Assembly: GCA_002333205.1 (NCBI GenBank) | Contig: DDAD01000166.1 | Location: 5,578 to 10,973 of the forward strand | Reading direction: 5' to 3' | Length of the DNA: 5,396 nt | Source of the DNA: Pedobacter sp. UBA2067 | GTDB lineage: Bacteria > Bacteroidota > Bacteroidia > Sphingobacteriales > Sphingobacteriaceae | Part shown: positions 1 through 4,571 of the stretch, piece by piece | Layout: each line of letters begins with the position of its first letter | Numbering within the stretch: position 1 is the first letter of the stretch | Notes under the pieces: model-generated | What the model saw: only the letters and a program-made list of their open reading frames with translations | The model's database searches: none | Told to the model about the DNA's origin: nothing | Program-made: the position numbers and the translations under genes

Positions 1-161
1 CCCACCGGATATCGACCATCAAGAATGCCGATAAAATCATTGTTATGGAGGAGGGCAAAATTGTTGAACAAGGCACACACAACCAACTACTTAGCAAGGC
101 TGGTATATACGCGGAAATATATCAAAACCAATTACTTGAGGAGGAAAATCATTCGCAGTAA
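1..161 (+). CDS. ABC transporter ATP-binding protein (exporter type), C-terminal fragment
   Basis: Only the last 52 complete residues are present; the reading frame enters at base 3 and stops with TAA at 159-161. The fragment opens with HRISTIKNADKI, the switch histidine (H-loop) that contacts the ATP gamma-phosphate in ABC ATPases. It continues with the usual final strands, VMEEGKIVEQGTHNQLL, followed by a short helical tail ending in Gln. The 'EQGTHxxLL...G.Y..iy..Q' ending is typical of MsbA/lipid-A-exporter-like half transporters, in which a transmembrane domain precedes the ATPase, so the full gene is probably about 580-600 codons. The substrate cannot be judged from this end. The Walker A, signature and Walker B motifs lie upstream of the window. 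No clear terminator follows, and the next start codon is 69 bp downstream. Confidence 0.93.
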   Translation, partial: HRISTIKNADKIIVMEEGKIVEQGTHNQLLSKAGIYAEIYQNQLLEEENHSQ

Positions 162-169
162 TTTCTATT

Positions 170-200
170 TTGAAGTTTGAAATTTATTGCTTTATATTTA
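170..200 (+). promoter_or_regulatory. Candidate Bacteroidota-type promoter of the PUR-domain gene
   Basis: TTG at 170-172 (inside TTTTG) is followed after 20 bp by TATATTTA at 193-200. This matches the Bacteroidota -7 consensus TAnnTTTG at all but the last base. Transcription would start near 205-208, leaving a leader of about 25 nt before the ATG at 231. This also argues against translation starting at the upstream in-frame non-ATG codon at 177, which would lie inside the promoter. It is a consensus match only. Confidence 0.4.
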
Positions 201-230
201 CGGAAACCAAAACAGACTAGTTCCAATAAT

Positions 231-557
231 ATGGCAGAATTTGACAACAAAGAGAGAGAAGAAGTTTTTTCTAAGAAGGTGCGTGCAGGTAAAAGAACCT
301 ATTTCTTCGATGTAAAGGCCACCCGTTCCGGAGATTTTTACCTTACACTTACTGAAAGCAAGAAAAGACTGGAAGACGGGGTTTTTGTTAAACATAAGAT
401 CTTTTTGTACAAAGAGGATTTTGAAAAGTTTGCCGAGGGACTAAATGAAACTGTAGACTACATTAAAAATCATCAGGACGTTGTAGAAAAGCGTTACGAA
501 TTTGCTGATAATCAGGATGGCTCTGTAGCTAAAACACCAGACGAATTCAACTACTAA
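231..557 (+). CDS. PUR-alpha-like nucleic-acid-binding protein (DUF3276 family)
   Basis: This is a 108-residue cytoplasmic protein. It resembles the DUF3276/PUR family of Bacteroidota and spirochaetes, small single-PUR-repeat proteins that dimerise and bind single-stranded DNA or RNA; the Borrelia Pur-alpha homologue is the characterised example. The core runs from about residue 12 to 80. It contains beta strands with the basic and aromatic surface FSKKVRAGKRTYFFDVK, then DFYLTLTESKK, then VKHKIFLYKEDF, and the closing amphipathic helix EKFAEGLNETVDYI. The tail after residue 85 is acidic and likely disordered. I chose ATG 231 because the preceding in-frame stretch starts at a non-ATG codon and overlaps the putative promoter, and MAEFDNKE is a natural N-terminus for the family. 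The gene appears monocistronic, with its own promoter and a strong terminator 25 nt after the stop. The RNA or DNA target is unknown. Confidence 0.88.
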   Translation: MAEFDNKEREEVFSKKVRAGKRTYFFDVKATRSGDFYLTLTESKKRLEDGVFVKHKIFLYKEDFEKFAEGLNETVDYIKNHQDVVEKRYEFADNQDGSVAKTPDEFNY

Positions 558-582
558 ACAAAATATTTTATCTCATAACCAT

Positions 583-611
583 AAAGCCTCAGCACATGAG
601 GCTTTTATTTT
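583..611 (+). terminator. Intrinsic terminator after the PUR-domain gene
   Basis: A perfect 9-bp stem, AAAGCCTCA (583-591) with TGAGGCTTT (597-605), encloses a 5-nt loop GCACA and is followed by a T-rich tail TATTTTG. It ends the PUR-domain transcript 25 nt after its stop codon. The A-rich 5' arm makes it partly bidirectional, although no minus-strand gene needs it. Confidence 0.85.
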
Positions 612-626
612 GCCTTTAATTTTCCA

Positions 627-1541
627 ATGAAAAAGCTCCCAGTACTTCTGTTCATCCTGAGTCTATCCCTTTCCGTGTCTGCTCAGGTAAAAACCGATAA
701 AAAGCTCAGTAAAATGATCCATGAACTGGTGAAGGGCTTCAATGGCGATGTCGGCATCTACGTAAAAAACCTTAAAACCGGTAAAGTTGCCGAGTATAAG
801 GGCGATACCATCTTCCCTACAGCCAGCATGATTAAAGTCCCGATAACCGCTGGGGTAATGAACAAAGTCTCTAAAAATGAACTGGATTACCAAAGTATCC
901 TGACCTATAAAGACAGCCTGCTGTATGCTGGGGAAGATATTCTCGGCAGTTTTAAGGATGGAGAAAAGATTGCATTAGGCAAAGTGATGATGCTGATGAT
1001 TACCACCAGCGATAATACCGCAAGTTTATGGTGCCAGTCGCTTGCAGGCGGAGGTGAGGCCATTAACCAGCTCATGGAGCAGGAAGGACTACAGCACACC
1101 AGGGTAAATTCCAGAACACCTGGCCGTAGCGCGAATCAACAGAAATATGGCTGGGGACAAACTACGCCAAGAGAGATGGCAACCTTGCTTACGAAAATCC
1201 GTAGAGGCGAATTAATCAGTCCGGCAGCATCCGAAAGGATCTACCGGAATCTGATCAGAATATACTACGACGGCCACGCACTAGCCGAAATTCCGCCTTA
1301 TGTTCAGGTAGCATCCAAATCCGGCGCGGTAGACGAAGCAAGATCTGAAGTGCTGCTTGTTAATGCACCACATGGAGATTATGTATTCTGCATTGCCACC
1401 AAAAACCAGAAAGACATTTCCTGGGAACAAAACAATGAAGGCTGGGTGCTAATCAAATCCTTAAGCAAGCTCCTCTGGAACTATTTCGAACCCGGATCAA
1501 AATGGAAGCCTGCTGAAGGAATAGCAGCATATCACAACTAA
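627..1541 (+). CDS. Exported class A beta-lactamase-fold serine hydrolase
   Basis: The 304-residue protein has a Sec signal peptide (MKK, a hydrophobic core over residues 4-18, and likely signal peptidase I cleavage after SVSA at residue 19). There is no lipobox cysteine, so a periplasmic location is expected. The class A/DD-peptidase-like serine hydrolase motifs are all present: SMIK at 67-70 (nucleophile Ser67, Lys70), SDN at 128-130, and KSG at 231-233 followed by AVDEARSEV. Spacing and length fit the Beta-lactamase2 family. However, between the SDN motif and TTPREMATLL (179-188), the omega-loop segment TRVNSRTPGRSANQQKYGWGQ has no Glu or Asp. The deacylating Glu166 of true class A beta-lactamases therefore seems missing. 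It may be a peptidoglycan- or peptide-acting hydrolase, or a slow, penicillin-binding relative, rather than an efficient beta-lactamase. ATG 627 is supported by the signal peptide directly after it. No Shine-Dalgarno is visible, and the start lies only 21 nt after a terminator hairpin. Confidence 0.85.
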   Translation: MKKLPVLLFILSLSLSVSAQVKTDKKLSKMIHELVKGFNGDVGIYVKNLKTGKVAEYKGDTIFPTASMIKVPITAGVMNKVSKNELDYQSILTYKDSLLYAGEDILGSFKDGEKIALGKVMMLMITTSDNTASLWCQSLAGGGEAINQLMEQEGLQHTRVNSRTPGRSANQQKYGWGQTTPREMATLLTKIRRGELISPAASERIYRNLIRIYYDGHALAEIPPYVQVASKSGAVDEARSEVLLVNAPHGDYVFCIATKNQKDISWEQNNEGWVLIKSLSKLLWNYFEPGSKWKPAEGIAAYHN

Positions 1542-1555
1542 TCCTTTCCTTATCT

Positions 1556-1954
1556 TTATAATGTGTGCGCCTTGTAGGTGGCCGTATTGATCTTTAGCGA
1601 AGTGTCTTCCGTCGCACCATTTACTGCCAAAATCAGTTCTGGATGCTTATCCATGATTTCCCGAATACTTTTCAAGGTCTGCTGTTCAATGACCTTATTG
1701 CAGATCCGTATTGGTTCATCCAGTGCGTCTGTGACAATTTCAATGTCGTAAATTCCAGACATCAACGTTTCACAAATTACAAGTGATACTGATTTTGTAG
1801 CGGTCAGGTTCTGCAAAGTTTGAAATGCACTCTTAACCTGCTCCATATTCGTGTCTTCAAAGCCGAGGCATACGCAGGGGATGGAACTTTGGGTGTCTAC
1901 CAAGGCAATTTCATTTGTGTCTGCCAATATTGATTCTATTACTAATCTGTCCAT
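1556..1954 (-). CDS. Hypothetical protein of unknown function
   Basis: I do not recognise this 132-residue protein. It has no signal peptide or transmembrane segment and is probably cytosolic. The alternating pattern suggests an alpha/beta fold: strand-like EIALVDTQ and PCVCLGF (to residue 32), a helix at about 36-51 (NMEQVKSAFQTLQNLT), strand SVSLVICE (55-62), then DIEIVTDALDEPIRICNKVIEQQTLKSIREIM, and a last strand ELILAVNG. Three cysteines (27, 29, 61) lie in the predicted strands, with a fourth at 85, but they form no recognisable metal-binding motif. The frame stays open to 2071, but the added 39 residues look unlike conserved protein and run into the intergenic region, so I prefer the internal ATG at 1954. 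The gene converges on the serine hydrolase, with 14 bp between stop codons and no terminator between them. Its real identity needs a profile search. Confidence 0.7.
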   Translation of the reverse strand: MDRLVIESILADTNEIALVDTQSSIPCVCLGFEDTNMEQVKSAFQTLQNLTATKSVSLVICETLMSGIYDIEIVTDALDEPIRICNKVIEQQTLKSIREIMDKHPELILAVNGATEDTSLKINTATYKAHTL

Positions 1955-2072
1955 ACTATAAATTAATACCAATAAAAGGCGTTTTGGTACCGCTTTGTTT
2001 TTTCTATTTACAACTTCGCTTTGAAAATGAGACGCAGAAAACACAACAGCTTCGGGGCACAACAGGTACAAA

Positions 2073-2148
2073 CAAAGCCTTAGTCAGGGGTTGACAAGGC
2101 AAATAGCCTGGTGAACCCCTAGCCAACACCCTGCAAAGCCCTTGTCAA
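2073..2148. repeat. Cluster of inverted and direct repeats in a divergent intergenic region
   Basis: The 273-bp gap between the divergent genes at 1954 and 2228 holds an organised block. (a) Two 16-nt arms at 2085-2100 and 2106-2121 form an imperfect hairpin: AGGGGTT pairs with AACCCCT, then after single mismatches AC with GT, then AGGC with GCCT, around the loop AAATA. (b) TTGACAAGG at 2091-2099 is also perfectly complementary to CCTTGTCAA at 2140-2148, a pairing that would break hairpin (a). (c) CAAAGCCTTAGTCA at 2073-2086 and CAAAGCCCTTGTCA at 2134-2147 are a 12/14 direct repeat. There is no T-tract, so it is not an intrinsic terminator. It could be a structured leader, an operator set or an extragenic repeat element. 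It could be transcribed in either direction. The rest of the gap (1955-2072 and 2149-2227) shows nothing I can support. Confidence 0.55.
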
Positions 2149-2227
2149 TGACCTCACAACAGCGAATCTGACCAAACATTATCTGCTCCTAAACCTTTAT
2201 GATAATGTAACTAAATACAAATGCGAT

Positions 2228-3004
2228 ATGAAAAGGACATTGCAGATTTTAAACCTGATTACCTTTTTGGCTGCCGTTGCCATCAACTACTTCTATAATA
2301 CTGGTAGTAATGCGCCAAACACAGTGGGTGAAATTTCAGATAAGTATGAAAATCTACTTACTCCGGCAGGCTATGCCTTTTCCATCTGGGGCGTAATCTA
2401 CGTAATGGTATTTCTATTTTCCATTTACCAGGCGAGAAGTCTTTTTTCTGCGAAGGCTGATGATGAATTTGTCTCCAGGATTGGTCCTTGGTTTATAATA
2501 TCCAATGTTGTAAATGCGGGTTGGATTGTCGCTTTTACCAACGACCTGATCGGACTATCCGTAGTTCTGATGCTTGTATTTTTTATTTCCCTATTGAAGA
2601 TTGTTGTGAACCTGAATATGGAACGTTGGGATGCGCCGAAGTCAGTCATATTCTTCATCTGGTGGCCTTTTAGCATCTATTTCGGCTGGCTTAATGTTGC
2701 CATGATTGCGAATTTATCCGTTTACTTCAGATCACTTGGATGGGATGGGTCGCCCCTATCACAGAGCTTTTGGGCTGTATTGGTGCTGCTTATCGCAGGT
2801 GTCATATTTACGGCTATGATCTGGAGCAGGAATATGCGGGAGTATGCAGTAGCAGGATCATGGGGTGTATTCGCAATCGGCATGAACAACTGGAATTCAA
2901 ACCAGCTGGTTGCTTATACTGCGGTGGCCGTAGCGGCAATTGTAATCGTAAACACCATGGTACATGGATACAAGAATCAGGTGGCAAAACGCTATGCCTC
3001 CTGA
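2228..3004 (+). CDS. TspO/MBR-like tryptophan-rich integral membrane protein
   Basis: The 258-residue protein is highly hydrophobic, with roughly seven or eight predicted membrane spans (about 6-23, 50-68, 87-103, 106-127, 138-166, 181-199, 206-221 and 227-247). Its N-terminal third has the signature LTPAGYAFSIWGVIYVMVF (44-62), which resembles the tryptophan-rich sensory protein (TspO/MBR) superfamily. Tryptophans are frequent in and near the membrane segments (W54, W88, W99, W134, W145, W146, W154, W172, W182, W199, W212, W222). Classical TspO is about 160 residues with five spans and binds porphyrins or other hydrophobic ligands. This protein is longer and belongs to a divergent branch of unknown ligand, so a tspO symbol would be an overstatement. 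ATG 2228 is followed at once by KR and the first span. The 3' end overlaps the convergent small gene by 13 bp. Confidence 0.72.
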   Translation: MKRTLQILNLITFLAAVAINYFYNTGSNAPNTVGEISDKYENLLTPAGYAFSIWGVIYVMVFLFSIYQARSLFSAKADDEFVSRIGPWFIISNVVNAGWIVAFTNDLIGLSVVLMLVFFISLLKIVVNLNMERWDAPKSVIFFIWWPFSIYFGWLNVAMIANLSVYFRSLGWDGSPLSQSFWAVLVLLIAGVIFTAMIWSRNMREYAVAGSWGVFAIGMNNWNSNQLVAYTAVAVAAIVIVNTMVHGYKNQVAKRYAS

Positions 3005-3210
3005 TCTTTGCTTGATTCCATGAATGCGACTAACCTGTTCAAGCGATCGTAGTAAACTTCTGTGCTTTTCTTGCCTTCGTTCGCCTTGATAAAATTTAAA
3101 TGGGATGCGATAAATAGCGGTACATCAACGATGGTGACACCAGTGTCGATATCCACTTGTGAAGGCAAGGAGATGCCGGTAAAATAACCTTCTAATTCTT
3201 CAGCTGTCAT
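2992..3210 (-). CDS. Small conserved hypothetical protein (resembles DUF6965)
   Basis: This is a 72-residue acidic cytosolic protein starting MTAEELEGYFTGISLPSQV. An N-terminal helix is followed by a turn, IDTGVTIVDVPLFIASHLNFIK (residues 21-42), and a basic/aromatic helix STEVYYDRLNRLVAFMES. The pattern 'eELe.YF.g..LP..v.ld.g..i.DvP.FI.sHl' resembles a Bacteroidota family I associate with DUF6965; that assignment is from memory and its function is unknown. ATG 3210 is preferred over an in-frame TTG at 3228. It lies 20 bp downstream of the stop of the next gene on the same strand, so the two are probably cotranscribed. Its last 13 bp overlap the end of the membrane-protein gene on the opposite strand. 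Confidence 0.7.
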   Translation of the reverse strand: MTAEELEGYFTGISLPSQVDIDTGVTIVDVPLFIASHLNFIKANEGKKSTEVYYDRLNRLVAFMESSKDQEA

Positions 3211-3230
3211 AGCTGCAAAGGTATACAATA

Positions 3231-3452
3231 TTACAGCTTTTCTGCTTCGATAGCCTTGCCGATATTTTCAAGCAGATCGTCATCAATGTCGTCGTCCGTT
3301 GTCCAGGTAATGCCGTTTTCGCGGGTATTCGGGAAAACAATCCCAACTACATCATCCTTCTGGAAGACCTGGAAACTTCCATCTTCCAATGGTTTAATGG
3401 TATAGGTAATGCTGGATCCGCCAGTGGCTACTTCAATTTCAAATGTTTCCAT
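3231..3452 (-). CDS. Small acidic conserved hypothetical protein
   Basis: I do not recognise a named domain in this 73-residue protein. It starts METFEIEVATGGSSITYTIK and reads as a small beta-rich fold: successive strands FEIEVA, ITYTIKPL, SFQVFQK, VVGIVFPN and GITWTT. A very acidic linker, DDDIDDDLLENI, leads into a C-terminal helix GKAIEAEKL. There is no signal peptide, cysteine or membrane span. ATG 3452 is chosen; the frame also extends 12 residues upstream to a GTG at 3488, a weaker choice. It is probably the first gene of a two-gene unit with the DUF6965-like gene 20 bp downstream. A role as a small housekeeping or adaptor protein would be a guess, so I assign none. Confidence 0.68.
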   Translation of the reverse strand: METFEIEVATGGSSITYTIKPLEDGSFQVFQKDDVVGIVFPNTRENGITWTTDDDIDDDLLENIGKAIEAEKL

Positions 3453-3522
3453 AATCGATGTTTTTTGGTACTTAACAGTGTTTTCCACTGATTGTTTGTT
3501 TCGCAGCCACGAGCAGGACCAG

Positions 3523-3551
3523 CAGATTTATCGACTGTCTGAGGGAGACAA
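3523..3551 (-). promoter_or_regulatory. Candidate promoter of the two-gene minus-strand unit
   Basis: Read on the minus strand, TTG (plus 3549-3551) is followed after 18 bp by TAAATCTG (plus 3523-3530). The latter matches the TAnnTTTG consensus at five of six fixed positions. A start near 3517 would give a leader of about 65 nt before ATG 3452. The spacing is at the short end of the usual range. Confidence 0.28.
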
Positions 3552-3586
3552 GTACCAGCATTAACATACAATCCCGTTATTACACG

Positions 3587-3610
3587 TTTGTGCACATATT
3601 GTTGCACGAA
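3587..3610 (+). repeat. Inverted repeat in the divergent intergenic region
   Basis: TTTGTGCA (3587-3594) pairs with TGCACGAA (3603-3610) over 8 positions, including one G-T, around the 8-nt spacer CATATTGT. There is no T-tract. It lies about 36 bp upstream of the putative -7 box at 3646 and could be a protein-binding site, or simply chance. Confidence 0.3.
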
Positions 3611-3653
3611 GCATTTCCACCGTGGTGAAGCGTTCTTTTTACCTGTAGTTTTG
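3611..3653 (+). promoter_or_regulatory. Candidate promoter with overlapping dyad upstream of the zinc-ribbon gene
   Basis: TAGTTTTG at 3646-3653 is a perfect match to the Bacteroidota -7 consensus TAnnTTTG. Transcription would start near 3657-3660, about 25 nt before ATG 3682. No TTG sits at the matching -33 position; GTG (3625-3627) is the nearest triplet. Instead, that region is covered by an imperfect palindrome at 3611-3631, with core CCAC-C-GTGG and outer GC...GC arms. A weak -33 beside a dyad is the layout of a promoter controlled by a dimeric regulator, but this is inference from the sequence alone. Confidence 0.42.
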
Positions 3654-3681
3654 TTTTCAATTAAATATTAACACTCAAGAC

Positions 3682-3897
3682 ATGGACGCAGACAACTTCT
3701 TATATCAGCCACAGAAAGAGTATCAGAAATGTCCTTCATGTAAGACGGGATTTTTGGATACGCGTATCAGAAGATCATTCCTATACAGGCACATCTTATT
3801 CTTCCTAAAGGTTAAGCGCTACAAATGCAGTGCTTGTAACTGTAAAAGGCACATTACCATCAAGGAAACTTCGAAGCCAACTTTTCAGCCCACGTAG
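3682..3897 (+). CDS. Small zinc-ribbon protein
   Basis: The 71-residue basic protein has a CPSC knuckle at residues 17-20 and a second C-x2-C at 49-52 (CSAC), with an extra cysteine at 54 (CSACNC). The two knuckles are separated by a 28-residue linker, TRIRRSFLYRHILFFLKVKRYK, rich in Arg, Lys and aromatic residues. The order CPSC...R.RR...l.....vkRYkCsaC is typical of a zinc ribbon in which four cysteines hold one Zn(II). It resembles small bacterial zinc-ribbon proteins whose linker carries arginines and whose second knuckle is preceded by 'p/kRyrC'. The function of these proteins is not established; RNA, DNA or protein binding is possible. The hydrophobic stretch LYRHILFFLKV (34-44) is too short and too charged to be a confident membrane span. 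It is followed 74 bp later on the same strand by the next gene. Confidence 0.72.
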   Translation: MDADNFLYQPQKEYQKCPSCKTGFLDTRIRRSFLYRHILFFLKVKRYKCSACNCKRHITIKETSKPTFQPT

Positions 3898-3971
3898 TAC
3901 AACTTCAAAAGGTTTTTACGTATTCCGCCAACATTGTCAAGTTCTCAGCTGTTAAGTAAGAAAACTACAAA

Positions 3972-4571
3972 ATGGAAAACGCAGTACCAAGTCAGGAAAG
4001 CGGCAGCGAAATGAATGCCGTACAGGAAGCTAAATTTAATACAGCAGAAGAGGCAAACGCTTTTTATGAGGTTGCTAAGCAGCGCCTGCTCAATGTTAAT
4101 AAATGGGATGAGGTTGCTAAAGTTCCTTCTTCCACTTTCATTTTATGTGGCCCCTCAGGCGAAAGCGTGGAAAGGAACGTTCAACTTGGAGATTTTCTGA
4201 AAATTGATATTCCAGGCCCTGGAACGAGCACTGGTGACGGTTATGATTGGGTGAAAGTGGAATTCATTGAAGAGCAACACGAAGGTGGTGCAACTACCAT
4301 GAGTTTCCGGGTACGGCCTACAGATAACACACAGTCGCCGGAGCAGGCTGTTGCGCACTTCTTTGATGACGCTGCAACATCAACCTTTCAGGTGAAGAAA
4401 ATTGGCAATGTAATAACTGCAGAGGTACATGGACGGAACGAAACGCCTAATACCCATACAGACCATGTGCTCGATAACATCCGCAATACCATGGTGGGCC
4501 TGGGCGCCAAAATCGGCGCCTCCTACCCACAATGGAAAGGTTTGGTTGCTGGAATTGCTGCGGTGGATTAA
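3972..4571 (+). CDS. Conserved-looking protein of unknown function
   Basis: I do not recognise a named family in this 199-residue protein, which has no signal peptide or transmembrane segment. The first 20 residues are polar and probably flexible. A helix follows at 23-48 (FNTAEEANAFYEVAKQRLLNVNKWDEVAK). The next section looks beta-rich, with strands STFILC, VQLGDFLKIDIPGPG (71-85), DWVKVEFIEEQ and TMSFRVRPTDN (108-118). Then come HFFDDAATSTFQVKKIGNVITAEVHGRNETPNTHTD (129-164) and a C-terminal segment NTMVGLGAKIGASYPQWKGLVAGIAAV. The density of polar motifs such as HFF, HGRNETPN and YPQWK suggests constrained surface or ligand positions, although conservation could not be tested here. The start MENAVPSQ at 3972 has no upstream in-frame competitor close by. 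The stop codon shares TTAA with the stop of the convergent oxidoreductase gene. Confidence 0.75.
   Translation: MENAVPSQESGSEMNAVQEAKFNTAEEANAFYEVAKQRLLNVNKWDEVAKVPSSTFILCGPSGESVERNVQLGDFLKIDIPGPGTSTGDGYDWVKVEFIEEQHEGGATTMSFRVRPTDNTQSPEQAVAHFFDDAATSTFQVKKIGNVITAEVHGRNETPNTHTDHVLDNIRNTMVGLGAKIGASYPQWKGLVAGIAAVD

Noticed and set aside
177..230. N-terminal extension of the PUR-domain protein starting at 177
   Set aside because: It starts at a non-ATG codon, covers the putative promoter, and adds residues unlike the family; ATG 231 fits better.
627..1541. Calling the gene a beta-lactamase resistance gene
   Set aside because: The nucleophile motifs are present but the deacylating glutamate is not evident, so resistance activity is not supported.
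1955..2071. 39-residue N-terminal extension of the minus-strand hypothetical protein
   Set aside because: The residues look like translated intergenic DNA and a good ATG exists at 1954; kept only as an uncertainty.
2085..2121. Intrinsic terminator
   Set aside because: The hairpin has two internal mismatches and no T-tract on either side.
2085..2148. Integron attC site
   Set aside because: The arms do not contain the RYYYAAC/GTTRRRY core pair, and there is no integrase or gene-cassette context.
3536..3550. Short hairpin TGTCT-GAGGG-AGACA
   Set aside because: A 5-bp stem with no T-tract inside a putative promoter is too weak to annotate.
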